Origin: JB111 sp049856175
GTDB taxonomy: Bacteria; Actinomycetota; Actinomycetes; Actinomycetales; Actinomycetaceae
Assembly (NCBI RefSeq): GCF_049856175.1
Contig: NZ_JBNDNA010000008.1
Location: forward strand, 62,001-126,000
Direction: 5' to 3'
Length of the DNA: 64,000 nucleotides
The notes beneath the pieces were generated by a model. The model had not been told where the DNA came from, did not search any database, and worked only from the letters and a program-made list of their open reading frames with translations. Of this stretch, positions 1 through 7,866 are shown piece by piece. The translations under genes and the position numbers were made by a program. How positions within the stretch are numbered: the stretch's first letter is position 1; every line of letters begins with the position of its first letter.

Positions 1-63
1 GATGGCGGCGCCGAACGCACCTCCGGCAAAGGCGACGATCAACCAGACGATGTCGATTTCCAC
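1..63 (-). CDS. Integral membrane protein, N-terminal 21 residues only
   Basis: Only the first 21 codons lie in the window; the gene runs off the left edge. The start is GTG at 63 with an AGAGAGG ribosome site about 10 bases upstream. The visible residues form one strongly hydrophobic helix with small-residue packing (AFAGGAFGAA), typical of a polytopic transporter. It is downstream of the RpiB-like gene on the same strand, 164 bases away, so a role in uptake of a sugar or polyol handled by that isomerase is an inference. The family cannot be named from this fragment. Confidence 0.6.
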   Translation of the reverse strand, partial: MEIDIVWLIVAFAGGAFGAAI

Positions 64-192
64 GTCGGTGGTACCTCTCTCTTCCCCCACGGCGTCGTGG
101 GGAGTGTCGTGACTGCGGTGTCGGACCGCCGACGTCGGACGATGACGATGGCGGATCCGGGCCGCGCGGGGGGACCCTGCGACCCGAGGTCC

Positions 193-222
193 GCGCCCCG
201 ACCGGTATACCGGTCGGGGCGC
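193..222. terminator. Perfect 30-bp palindrome just after rpiB
   Basis: The two 15-base arms (GCGCCCCGACCGGTA and its exact complement) meet at a central TATA. The palindrome begins 5 bases past the rpiB stop codon. It would form a very stable cruciform or RNA hairpin with almost no loop. The likely role is a terminator or a 3' stabiliser that separates rpiB expression from the downstream membrane-protein gene. No U-tract follows. Confidence 0.6.
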
Positions 223-227
223 AGGGG

Positions 228-713
228 TCAGGAGGCGGAGGAGCCCGCCTGCTGGTTCTTGCTCTCGTAGTCGCTGAGCACGGCGACCTTGTCGGCGGAC
301 GCCGAGCTCTCGTCGAACTCGTGGCCGAGCCACTCGCCGGCGAGCTTGCGCGCCAGCTCGAGACCGATGACGCGCTGGCCGAAGGTGAGGACCTGCGCGT
401 TGTTGGACTTGATGAGACGCTCGACGCTGAACGAGTCGTGGGCGACCGAGGCCCGGATGCCCGGGACCTTGCCCGCGGCCATCGCCACGCCCATCCCGGT
501 GCCGCACACCAGCAGCGCGCGGTCGGCCTCACCGCCGGCGACCTTCTCGCCGGCCGCCGTACCGATGTTGGGGTAGGGGTTCGCGTCGGCGTTGTCGCCG
601 ACGCCGACGTCGATCACCGAATCGACCCTGGGGTCCGCCTCGAGGTCGGCCTTGAGGGCCTCCTTGTACTCGTACCCGGCGTTGTCCGAACCGACAACTA
701 TCCGCCAGCCCAT
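228..713 (-). CDS. rpiB: RpiB/LacAB-family sugar-phosphate isomerase
   Basis: This 161-residue cytoplasmic protein belongs to the ribose-5-phosphate isomerase B fold. It interconverts aldose and ketose phosphates through an enediol intermediate. It starts VVGSDNAGYEYK and carries the family signature LVCGTGMGVAMAA, with the catalytic cysteine at about residue 70. The ATG at 713 is chosen over the longer open frame because GGGAGG sits 6 bases upstream and the family N-terminus begins here. Relatives in actinobacterial and rhizobial polyol clusters act on erythrulose phosphates, so the substrate need not be ribose-5-phosphate. It lies downstream of a SorC-type regulator and upstream of a membrane-protein gene. 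An inverted-repeat operator candidate sits at its promoter. Confidence 0.88.
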   Translation of the reverse strand: MGWRIVVGSDNAGYEYKEALKADLEADPRVDSVIDVGVGDNADANPYPNIGTAAGEKVAGGEADRALLVCGTGMGVAMAAGKVPGIRASVAHDSFSVERLIKSNNAQVLTFGQRVIGLELARKLAGEWLGHEFDESSASADKVAVLSDYESKNQQAGSSAS

Positions 714-746
714 GTCGCCTCCCGTTCCGGCGCCTGCGCGCCTCTC

Positions 747-774
747 GGGTGACGGTTCTCGGGCTCCGTCACCC
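747..774 (-). other. Stem-loop in the rpiB leader
   Basis: Nine perfectly paired bases (GGGTGACGG with CCGTCACCC) enclose a 10-base loop between the predicted rpiB promoter and its ribosome site. It would be present in the 5' untranslated RNA. Whether it regulates is unknown. Confidence 0.4.
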
Positions 775-805
775 GTCGCACCCGTGCGGCGCGATCTGCT
801 TCGGG

Positions 806-846
806 ACCCTACCAAAGGGCTCGACAGATGCTCACCCATGGTGAGC
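806..846 (-). promoter_or_regulatory. rpiB promoter with SorC-type operator candidate
   Basis: A minus-strand -10 element TAGGGT lies at 806-811. A perfect inverted repeat GCTCACC-CAT-GGTGAGC lies at 830-846, where the -35 would be. The regulator gene directly upstream (SorC family) is the obvious candidate to bind it. This is inferred from position and symmetry only. Confidence 0.45.
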
Positions 847-933
847 GGAAGTGCACGGGTGTCGTCGATGCGTGCGAATCTGCGCGTGCCCCGTCCCTTC
901 GGGGGTGCGGTTCGTGCCCGTCGGACCCCTCCC

Positions 934-1932
934 TCACACCGGGGGCAGCGGCCTGCCGCGCGCCAGCCCGGACCTCGAGATGCGCTCGGCGAGCGCCCGC
1001 AGGGTCGGCTCGTCGATGACGAGGTCGGTCACGGCACCCGCACGCAGCGCCCCGAGCGTGGGGCGGACCTTCGCACTGCCGGAGACCACGCACACGCGGC
1101 GGCCGATGCGCCGCAGCGCCGCGGGCGACGGCCCCGACGCGCGGGCGTTCGTCGCGATGTCCGCGTACGTACCGTCCTCCCGCAGCAGCACGGTGCAGAT
1201 GTCGCCGACGACGCCGGCCGCCTGCAGGCTCGCGATCTCCGTCTGGTCGAGGTAGCCGCCCGCGTAGACCTGGGAGCTGAGCGACCCGGTGAAGGCGCCG
1301 ACGCCGAACAGCGCGACGTCGGTCCGTGCCTGGAGCGCGCGGACCGCGGCGAGCGACCGTTCGCGCCACATCGCGAGCTTGGTCTCCGGGTAGTCGAAGA
1401 AGGCCGGCACCGGGAAGTGGTGCACCGAGGACTCGAAGGCCCGCGCAGCTGCCTCCATGATGGCGCCAGCGTACGGAATGCCCGTCGTCGTCGGGTTGGC
1501 CGCGCCGTTGAGCTGGACGACCGCCGACCGCGGCGCGGCGCGGGCGACGAACTGCGCGACCACGGCGGCGATGGTGTTCCCCCACGCGATGCCGAGCACC
1601 GAGCCGGGCTGCATCCAGCCCGACACCAGCCGGCCGGCCACGCGGGCCACCTGCTCGAGCCGCTGCACCTCGGTGGACGCCGGCCGCACCGTCACCACGT
1701 GCGTCTGCACGCCGAACAGGTCGCGCAGCACCATCGACTCCCGCGTCCCCATCTCGGCGGGCGGGTGCAGCTCGATGCGCACCATGCCCGAGGCGCGCGC
1801 CTGCTTGATCAGTCGCGAGACGGTCGAGCGCGACACGCCCGTGCGCCGAGCGATCGTCTCCATGGTCTCGTCCTGCAGGTAGTACATCGAGGCAGCCTCG
1901 AAGACCTCCCGCTCGCGGTCACGCTCGTCCAC
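934..1932 (-). CDS. SorC-family sugar-binding transcriptional regulator
   Basis: The 332-residue protein has an N-terminal helix-turn-helix (ETMETIARRTGVSRSTVSRL, about residues 16-35). A sugar-phosphate-binding domain of the SorC/CggR/DeoR C-terminal type follows. Its motifs include GSVLGIAWGNT, VVQLNG, DVALFGVGAF and GDICTV. The GTG at 1932 is preferred over GTG 1953 because GGAGG lies just upstream of it. It precedes the RpiB-like gene on the same strand and is divergent from glpD. It probably controls the isomerase and membrane-protein genes in response to a phosphorylated sugar or polyol, and possibly glpD. The effector is unknown. Confidence 0.85.
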   Translation of the reverse strand: MDERDREREVFEAASMYYLQDETMETIARRTGVSRSTVSRLIKQARASGMVRIELHPPAEMGTRESMVLRDLFGVQTHVVTVRPASTEVQRLEQVARVAGRLVSGWMQPGSVLGIAWGNTIAAVVAQFVARAAPRSAVVQLNGAANPTTTGIPYAGAIMEAAARAFESSVHHFPVPAFFDYPETKLAMWRERSLAAVRALQARTDVALFGVGAFTGSLSSQVYAGGYLDQTEIASLQAAGVVGDICTVLLREDGTYADIATNARASGPSPAALRRIGRRVCVVSGSAKVRPTLGALRAGAVTDLVIDEPTLRALAERISRSGLARGRPLPPV

Positions 1933-1992
1933 CGGTCCTCCGTCGTCGTGCACGTCCGCCCACCTGAGTTGTGCGGATGTGCGATGGCGACC

Positions 1993-2003
1993 ATCCTAAG
2001 GAT
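1993..2003. promoter_or_regulatory. Short palindrome between the SorC regulator and glpD
   Basis: ATCCT-A-AGGAT is an 11-base palindrome in the divergent gap. It could be an operator for either gene, but its small size makes this weak. Confidence 0.25.
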
Positions 2004-2066
2004 CAACACGACGCGGTGGACGCGATCCTCAGGCGTCGACGCACGAGCCGATGGAGGAGCGAGCAC

Positions 2067-3806
2067 GTGAACACGACAGCACTCACACCCGAGTCGCGCC
2101 AGGACGCTCTGGAGCAGATGGCCACCAAGGAGCTCGACGTCCTGGTCATCGGGGGTGGAGTCACCGGGGCGGGTGTCGCCCTCGACGCCGCGACCCGCGG
2201 CCTGACGACGGGCATCGTGGAGATGCGGGACTGGGCGTCGGGCACCTCGCAGTGGTCGTCCAAGCTCATCCACGGCGGCCTGCGCTACCTGTACCAGCTC
2301 AACTTCGCCCTCGTGTCGGAGGCGCTGCGCGAGCGCGGCATCCTCCTCACCACCACGGCCCCCCACCTCGTCTCGGCCCAGCCGTTCCTCTGGCCGCTCA
2401 AGCAGCGCGTCATCGAGCGCGGCTACTCGGCGGTCGGCGTCGGCATGTACGACGCGTTGTCGATCATCGGCAACCGCGGCGCGACCGTGCCCATGCAGAA
2501 GCACTACTCGCACAAGGGTGCCCTCGACCTCGTCCCGAGCCTGGACCCCGAGACCCTCATCGGCGGCATCCGCTTCTACGACGCCCGCGTCGACGACGCC
2601 CGCCTGGTCATGACCCTCGTGCGCACGGCGCAGGGCTTCGGCGCCCACGCCGCGAGCCGCTCGCAGGTCACGTCGATCGTCACCGACGCCTCCGGGCGGG
2701 CCACCGGCGCGATCGTCCGTGACCTCGAGACCGGCCGGGCGATCACCGTCCGCGCCAAGCACGTCATCGGTGCGACCGGCGTGTGGACCGAGGAGACCGA
2801 GAGCCTCGGGGGTGCCGAGGGCGGGCTGCAGGTCCTCGCCTCGAAGGGCATCCACATCGTCGTGCCCAAAGAGCGCATCAAGGGCCGGACCGGTGTCTTC
2901 CTGCGCACGGAGAAGTCCGTCCTGTTCATCATCCCCTGGCAGCGCTACTGGGTGATCGGCACGACCGACACCAAGTGGACGGAGCAGGTCGACTCCCCCG
3001 TCGCGACGTCGGAGGACATCGACTACGTCCTCGAGCAGGCCAACGCCGTGCTCTCCGACAAGCTGACGCGCGAGGACATCATCGGCACCTACGCCGGCCT
3101 GCGGCCGCTGCTGCAGCCGGTGGACAAGGGCGACGGCGAGTCGACCAAGGTCTCCCGCGAGCACACCGTGACGAACCCGCAGCCAGGGCTCACGGTCATC
3201 GCGGGCGGCAAGCTCACCTCCTACCGGATCATGGCCGAGGACGCGGTCGACCACGCGCTCGGCAAGGCCCGCGCGAAGGCGAAGCCGTCGATCACCGCGA
3301 CCACCCCGCTGGTCGGCGCACCCGGCCTGGAGGCCACCCGCCGCCAGCTGCCGCGCCTCAGCGCCCAGTACGACCTCAGCCGCGAGCGCGCCGAGCACCT
3401 CGTCTCGCGCTACGGCTCCGAGCTCCCGGACGTCCTCGCGACGATCGACGCGGACCCCACCCTGGCCACGCCCCTGGAGCACGCGCCGGACTACCTGCGC
3501 GCCGAGGTCGCCTACGGCGTCACGCACGAGGGCGCTCTCCACCTCGAGGACATGCTCCTGCACCGGGTCCGGCTCGACTTCGAGCTTCCGGACCGCGGAA
3601 AGGCGGCGGCCCCCGAGGTCGCCGAGGTCATGGGCGCCCTGCTCGGCTGGGACGACGCCCGGCGCGAGCGCGAGGTGCAGAGCTGGGTCGACCAGGCGGA
3701 CGCGATCCTCGCCGCCCAGCAGACCGACAACGACGCGGCGGCCTCGGCCACGCGCACGGCGGTGCCCCAGCTCGTCCCCGTCGTCGAGATCGATCCGGCA
3801 CACTGA
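2067..3806 (+). CDS. glpD: Aerobic glycerol-3-phosphate dehydrogenase
   Basis: GlpD oxidises sn-glycerol-3-phosphate to dihydroxyacetone phosphate and passes electrons to the quinone pool at the membrane. The 579-residue protein has the FAD dinucleotide motif VIGGGVTGAG at about residues 27-36. The family signatures SSKLIHGGLRYL, LFIIPWQRYWVIGTTD and TYAGLRPL follow. The C-terminal GlpD domain ends near residue 545, and a short Ala-rich tail completes the protein. The GTG at 2067 is chosen because GGAGGAG lies 8 bases upstream. The glycerol kinase gene follows 127 bases downstream, past a strong stem-loop. Together they convert glycerol to dihydroxyacetone phosphate. No facilitator gene glpF is visible here. 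Confidence 0.95.
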   Translation: MNTTALTPESRQDALEQMATKELDVLVIGGGVTGAGVALDAATRGLTTGIVEMRDWASGTSQWSSKLIHGGLRYLYQLNFALVSEALRERGILLTTTAPHLVSAQPFLWPLKQRVIERGYSAVGVGMYDALSIIGNRGATVPMQKHYSHKGALDLVPSLDPETLIGGIRFYDARVDDARLVMTLVRTAQGFGAHAASRSQVTSIVTDASGRATGAIVRDLETGRAITVRAKHVIGATGVWTEETESLGGAEGGLQVLASKGIHIVVPKERIKGRTGVFLRTEKSVLFIIPWQRYWVIGTTDTKWTEQVDSPVATSEDIDYVLEQANAVLSDKLTREDIIGTYAGLRPLLQPVDKGDGESTKVSREHTVTNPQPGLTVIAGGKLTSYRIMAEDAVDHALGKARAKAKPSITATTPLVGAPGLEATRRQLPRLSAQYDLSRERAEHLVSRYGSELPDVLATIDADPTLATPLEHAPDYLRAEVAYGVTHEGALHLEDMLLHRVRLDFELPDRGKAAAPEVAEVMGALLGWDDARREREVQSWVDQADAILAAQQTDNDAAASATRTAVPQLVPVVEIDPAH

Positions 3807-3816
3807 CCCCAGAGCG

Positions 3817-3848
3817 GGCGGGCGAGGGCCCTCCGGCCCCCGCCCGCC
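3817..3848 (+). terminator. Hairpin between glpD and glpK
   Basis: Arms GGCGGGCGAGGGCC and GGCCCCCGCCCGCC pair at 13 of 14 positions around a CTCC loop, 10 bases after the glpD stop. There is no T-run. It may act as a partial terminator that makes glpK expression differ from glpD. Confidence 0.6.
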
Positions 3849-3933
3849 GTCGAACCCCCGAAGGACCGGTCGCCGGAAACCGCCGACGACCGGAAGCACA
3901 TCGACATCGCCGTCGAAAGGAAACGCCCCCACC

Positions 3934-5454
3934 ATGAGCGACCAGAAGTACGTCCTTGCCATCGACCAGGGCACGACGTCGTCCCGGGCCATCATCTTTG
4001 ACCACTCGGGCCAGATCGTCTCGGTCGGCCAGCTCGAGCACGAGCAGATCTTCCCCCGCGCGGGCTGGGTCGAGCACGACCCCAAGGAGATCTGGAACAA
4101 CGTCCGTGAGGCCGTGGGACTCGCCCTGTCCAAGGCCTCCCTCAACGCCGGCAACATCGCCGCCGCCGGCATCACCAACCAGCGCGAGACCACCGTCGTG
4201 TGGGACAGGAAGACCGGGGAGCCGGTCTACAACGCGATCGTCTGGCAGGACACCCGGACCGACAAGATCATCAAGGAGCTCGCCGGGGACGAGGGCGAGG
4301 AGAAGTACAAGTCGCGCGTCGGCCTGCCGCTCGCGACCTACTTCTCCGGCCCGAAGATCAAGTGGATCCTCGACAACGTCGACGGCGCCCGCGAGAAGGC
4401 CGAGGCCGGTGACCTCGTCTTCGGCAACACCGACGCCTGGGTGCTGTGGAACATGACGGGCGGCGTCGACGGCGGCCTGCACGTGACCGACGTGACCAAC
4501 GCGTCGCGCACCATGCTCATGGACGTCACGACGCTCACGTGGGCCGAGGACATCGCGGCCGACATGGGGATCCCCGTCTCGATGCTCCCGGAGATCCGCT
4601 CCTCCTCCGAGGTCTACGGCAAGGGCCGCCAGCAGGGTCTGCTCGCCGACGTGCCGATCTCCGGCATCCTCGGCGACCAGCAGGCCGCCACGTTCGGCCA
4701 GGCCTGCTTCCAGGTCGGCATGGCCAAGAACACCTACGGCACCGGCAACTTCATGCTCATCAACACGGGCACGGAGCCGGTCTTCTCGGAGAACGGGCTG
4801 CTGACGACCCTCGGGTACAAGATCGGCGACCAGCCGGCCGTGTACTGCCTCGAGGGCTCGATCGCCGTCACCGGCTCGCTGGTCCAGTGGCTGCGGGACA
4901 ACCTGGGGATCATCTCCTCGGCGCCCGAGGTCGAGGAGCTCGCCAAGACGGTCGAGGACAACGGCGGCGCCTACTTCGTCCCGGCGTTCTCCGGCCTGTT
5001 CGCGCCTTACTGGCGGTCCGACGCCCGCGGTGCCCTCGTCGGCATGACCCGGTTCGTCAACAAGGGGCACATCGCCCGCGCGACCCTGGAGGCCACGGCC
5101 TTCCAGACGCGCGAGGTCCTCGACGCCATGAACGCCGACTCCGGGGCCGAGCTGGCCGAGCTCAAGGTCGACGGCGGCATGGTCGCCAACGAGACGCTCA
5201 TGCAATTCCAGGCCGACATCCTCGGCGTGGACGTGGTCAAGCCGGTCGTCGCCGAGACCACCGCCCTCGGCGCGGCCTACGCGGCCGGCATCGCCGTCGG
5301 GTTCTGGAAGGGCGAGCAGGACGTCATCGACAACTGGGCCGAGGACAGGCGCTGGAAGCCGCAGCTCGACGAGGCGGAGCGCGAGCGCACCTACCGCCTG
5401 TGGAAGAAGGCCGTGACGAAGACCTTCGACTGGGTCGACGACGACGTCAGCTGA
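3934..5454 (+). CDS. glpK: Glycerol kinase
   Basis: GlpK phosphorylates glycerol with ATP to sn-glycerol-3-phosphate in the cytoplasm. The 506-residue length is standard. The FGGY-kinase N-terminal phosphate loop DQGTTSSRA is at residues 11-19. Glycerol-binding and catalytic segments QRETTVVWD and GILGDQQAATFGQ (with the catalytic Asp) are intact, as are TYGTGNFML and the C-terminal FGGY signature around KVDGGMVANE. The ATG at 3934 has GAAAGGA about 11 bases upstream. It converges with dusB across a very strong hairpin. Confidence 0.97.
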   Translation: MSDQKYVLAIDQGTTSSRAIIFDHSGQIVSVGQLEHEQIFPRAGWVEHDPKEIWNNVREAVGLALSKASLNAGNIAAAGITNQRETTVVWDRKTGEPVYNAIVWQDTRTDKIIKELAGDEGEEKYKSRVGLPLATYFSGPKIKWILDNVDGAREKAEAGDLVFGNTDAWVLWNMTGGVDGGLHVTDVTNASRTMLMDVTTLTWAEDIAADMGIPVSMLPEIRSSSEVYGKGRQQGLLADVPISGILGDQQAATFGQACFQVGMAKNTYGTGNFMLINTGTEPVFSENGLLTTLGYKIGDQPAVYCLEGSIAVTGSLVQWLRDNLGIISSAPEVEELAKTVEDNGGAYFVPAFSGLFAPYWRSDARGALVGMTRFVNKGHIARATLEATAFQTREVLDAMNADSGAELAELKVDGGMVANETLMQFQADILGVDVVKPVVAETTALGAAYAAGIAVGFWKGEQDVIDNWAEDRRWKPQLDEAERERTYRLWKKAVTKTFDWVDDDVS

Positions 5455-5482
5455 CCTCTGGCGAGCGACCCCCGCTCGACGA

Positions 5483-5526
5483 GTGAGCGGAGTTCTGCTC
5501 GACGGTGAGCGGAGTTCTGCTCGACG
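5483..5526 (+). repeat. 22-bp tandem repeat downstream of glpK
   Basis: Two exact 22-base units, each beginning GTGAGCGGAGTTCTGC and ending TCGACG, lie end to end. A degenerate third unit follows. A close variant occurs in inverted orientation after the GNAT gene near 8.46-8.51 kb. Both sites are gaps between convergent genes. Confidence 0.8.
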
Positions 5527-5549
5527 GGTGAACGCACTCGTCCAACGTG

Positions 5550-5586
5550 CGAGGGGCGCGCGGTCTTCACGGCCGCGCGCCCCTCG
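5550..5586. terminator. Bidirectional terminator between glpK and dusB
   Basis: Fourteen perfectly paired bases (CGAGGGGCGCGCGG with its complement) surround a 9-base loop in the gap between two convergent genes. The structure reads the same on either strand, so it can serve both. Confidence 0.75.
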
Positions 5587-5618
5587 TGCGTGTTCGACCC
5601 GACCTCGTCGTGCCGGTC

Positions 5619-6917
5619 TCAGCCTCCTGAGACGGACAGCTCGGCCTGGGCGAGCACGGCGGCCCAGGCGTCGTCGACGTCGCGCGAGGCGAGCCAGGCG
5701 TCGGGCAGGTGGGCGCGCTTCGGCCCCCCGGCGCGGCCTCGCTGCCCCTCCGCGCCCTCGCCGGGATAGGGCGAGTCGAGGTCCAGCTCGGCGACCAGGG
5801 CGTCGAGCTCGGCGAGGGTCGAGACGAGGGCGAAGGCGCGCCGGGCGTCGCCGCCCACCGGGTAACCCTTGAAGTACCAGGCCACGTGCTTGCGCATCTC
5901 GCGCAGCGCGCGGTCCTCGTCGCCGAGGTGCTCGACCATCAGCTCCGCGTGGCGGCGCAGCACGCCCGTCACCTCGCGCAGCCCCGGTCGCACCCGGGCG
6001 GGCGAACCGGTCGCGGCCGCGACGAGGTCGGTGAACAGCCAGGGACGGCCCTGGCAACCGCGTCCGACGACGACGCCGTCCGCCCCGGTCGTCGCCATCA
6101 TCTGCGCGGCGTCCTCGGCGGACCACAGGTCGCCGTTGCCGAGCACGGGCACCGTCCGCACCGCCTCCTTCAGGCGCGCGATCGCCTCCCACCGCGCGCT
6201 GCCCGAGTAGTGCTGCTCGAGCGTGCGCGCGTGAAGTGCCACGGCGGCGGCGCCGGCCGACTCGGCGGCCCGCCCGGCGTCGAGGTAGGTGAGGTGGTCG
6301 TCGTCGATGCCCATCCGCATCTTCACGGTCACCGGCACCTCGTGGCCGCGCCCCCTGCTCGCCGTGCGTGCGGCGTCGACGGCGCCGCGCACGATGTCGG
6401 TGAACAGGTCGGCCTTCCAGGGCAGCGCCGCTCCCCCGCCCTTGCGCGTGACCTTGGGGACCGGGCACCCGAAGTTGAGGTCGACGTGGTCCGCCCGGTC
6501 CTCCTCCACGAGGATCCGCACGGCGGCCGCGACCGTCACCGGGTCGACGCCGTAGAGCTGGACCGAGCGGACCGGGTCGGTGGGGTCCGGGGTGATCATG
6601 CGCATCGTGTCCGGCGTGCGCTCGACGAGCGCCCTGGACGTGATCATCTCGCAGACGTACAGGCCCGCGGGAGCATGCGTCCCGACGGCGTCGCTCACCC
6701 GGCGCTCGGGCGCCAGCGCAGCCTCGCCCGCCTCGCGGCACAGCTGCCGGAACGGCGGCAGGGTGACGCCGGCCATGGGGGCCAGGACGACGGGCACGCC
6801 GACGCGAACCTCCCCCACCTGGAGTCCCACCCCCTCGTCGAGGGTGCGGTTCGTCGTCGTCGACCGTCGGGTCCCCGACGGGGCACCCCCACCTGCCTCG
6901 GTCACCGTGCCGGTCAT
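5619..6917 (-). CDS. dusB: tRNA-dihydrouridine synthase
   Basis: This FMN-dependent TIM-barrel enzyme reduces specific uridines in tRNA to dihydrouridine using NADPH. The 432-residue protein has the substrate and flavin signature VVLAPMAGVTLPPFRQL and the catalytic-cysteine motif DLNFGCPVPKVTRKGGG. VKMRMGIDD, HARTLEQHYSG, VLGNGDL and GVVVGRGCQGRPWLF (FMN phosphate binding) follow. The C-terminal helical tRNA-recognition domain includes MRKHVAWYFKGYP. The ATG at 6917 is preferred over an in-frame start at 6983 because AGGAG lies 8 bases upstream. The DusB subgroup assignment is by overall resemblance. Confidence 0.92.
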   Translation of the reverse strand: MTGTVTEAGGGAPSGTRRSTTTNRTLDEGVGLQVGEVRVGVPVVLAPMAGVTLPPFRQLCREAGEAALAPERRVSDAVGTHAPAGLYVCEMITSRALVERTPDTMRMITPDPTDPVRSVQLYGVDPVTVAAAVRILVEEDRADHVDLNFGCPVPKVTRKGGGAALPWKADLFTDIVRGAVDAARTASRGRGHEVPVTVKMRMGIDDDHLTYLDAGRAAESAGAAAVALHARTLEQHYSGSARWEAIARLKEAVRTVPVLGNGDLWSAEDAAQMMATTGADGVVVGRGCQGRPWLFTDLVAAATGSPARVRPGLREVTGVLRRHAELMVEHLGDEDRALREMRKHVAWYFKGYPVGGDARRAFALVSTLAELDALVAELDLDSPYPGEGAEGQRGRAGGPKRAHLPDAWLASRDVDDAWAAVLAQAELSVSGG

Positions 6918-7033
6918 CCGCCCGCTCCTGCTCGTCCGTCCTCCGGGTCCGTCGCGCCCGACGGGCTCTCCATTGTGCGGCACCCCGCCGGCGCCCCGGG
7001 TGGGACGGTGCTCACGGCTCGTTGCTCACGGCT

Positions 7034-7120
7034 CGGTGCCCACGGCCACGCGGTCCTCACCTCGGTGCCCACGGCCGCGCGGTCGTCACCTCGGGTGGAC
7101 GGCCACGCGGTCGTCGCGTC
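7034..7120 (+). repeat. 29-bp tandem repeat between tetR and dusB
   Basis: Three consecutive 29-base units share the core CACGGCCACGCGGTC; the third is degenerate. They fill much of the 248-base gap between the TetR stop (7166) and dusB start (6917), both on the minus strand. No coding potential is evident. Confidence 0.7.
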
Positions 7121-7165
7121 GCGCCGACCGCAGCCGGTTCGTGGGGCCGGGGCGGCACCCGGCGC

Positions 7166-7831
7166 TCATGTGCTCGTGGCCGCCGCCCGCCCGGCGTCGG
7201 GTGCGGCCAGGAGTGCGCGCAGCGCGGCGTCGAGCACGGCCTCGGGGTCGACCGCAGCGCGGTCGTGGTGGCGCGCATACGTCGGGGCGGCATCGTCGTC
7301 GACGGGGGTCGTCGGCTCCGTCCGGGCAGCGCCCGCGGTGAGGGCGCTGCCCAGCACGAGATTCGACACCGCGTAGGCGAGCGCGAGCGGGTCGCCCCGA
7401 CCGCTGCTGCGCAGCCGGCGTACGAGCTCCTCCGACAGGGCCAGGTACGCGGGGCCCCGGGGCGGGCGGGCGGCGAGCACGTGGATGGCCCACGGGTGCC
7501 GCAGCAGGTGCCGGTAGAGCGCCAGCGCGAGCTCACGTACCTCGCCGGCGCCATCGACGGCCTGCCGCACCTGACCGGCGCCATCGACGGCCTGCCGGAC
7601 GTCGGCGTCACGGGCGAGGGCGTCGTCGAGGGCGAGATCGTGGGCGTCGGCAAGCCCGTCGAGCCGCGAGTACAGGCTCGCGGGCGCCACCCCGAGCGCC
7701 CCGGCGAGCCCGCGCAGCGTGAAGCCGGCGAGGCCCGACTCGTCGAGCAGCCGGACCGACGCGGCCGCGATCGTGCCCGGGTCGATCGATCTGCGCCGCT
7801 GCACCGTGCGGACCTGATCCCAGTAACCCAT
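7166..7831 (-). CDS. TetR-family transcriptional regulator
   Basis: The 221-residue protein has an N-terminal TetR helix-turn-helix (FTLRGLAGALGVAPASLYSR, about residues 37-56). A helical ligand domain follows, with a tetracycline-repressor-like C-terminal segment. The ATG at 7831 follows AAGGGG. It is divergent from a GNAT acetyltransferase across a 35-base gap, and an inverted repeat TTAAC-N8-GTTAG lies in that gap. It probably represses itself and the acetyltransferase. A 10-residue segment is tandemly duplicated just after the DNA-binding domain (QAVDGAGQVR then QAVDGAGEVR), encoded by a 30-bp direct repeat at 7545-7604. The ligand is unknown. Confidence 0.85.
   Translation of the reverse strand: MGYWDQVRTVQRRRSIDPGTIAAASVRLLDESGLAGFTLRGLAGALGVAPASLYSRLDGLADAHDLALDDALARDADVRQAVDGAGQVRQAVDGAGEVRELALALYRHLLRHPWAIHVLAARPPRGPAYLALSEELVRRLRSSGRGDPLALAYAVSNLVLGSALTAGAARTEPTTPVDDDAAPTYARHHDRAAVDPEAVLDAALRALLAAPDAGRAAATST
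7545..7604 (-). repeat. 30-bp direct duplication inside the tetR gene
   Basis: Two nearly identical 30-base units keep the reading frame and encode the duplicated QAVDGAG(Q/E)VR segment. In-frame slippage could vary the linker between the DNA-binding and ligand domains. Confidence 0.75.
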
Positions 7832-7839
7832 CTCACCCC

Positions 7840-7860
7840 TTAACCATCGCGTGTTAGTTT
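7840..7860. promoter_or_regulatory. TetR operator candidate and GNAT -10 element
   Basis: TTAAC and GTTAG form an inverted repeat with an 8-base spacer in the 35-base divergent gap. TAGTTT at 7855-7860 is a plus-strand -10 placed 6 bases before the GNAT ATG, so that mRNA may be leaderless. The operator overlaps both transcription starts. Confidence 0.45.
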
Positions 7861-7866
7861 AGCAGG

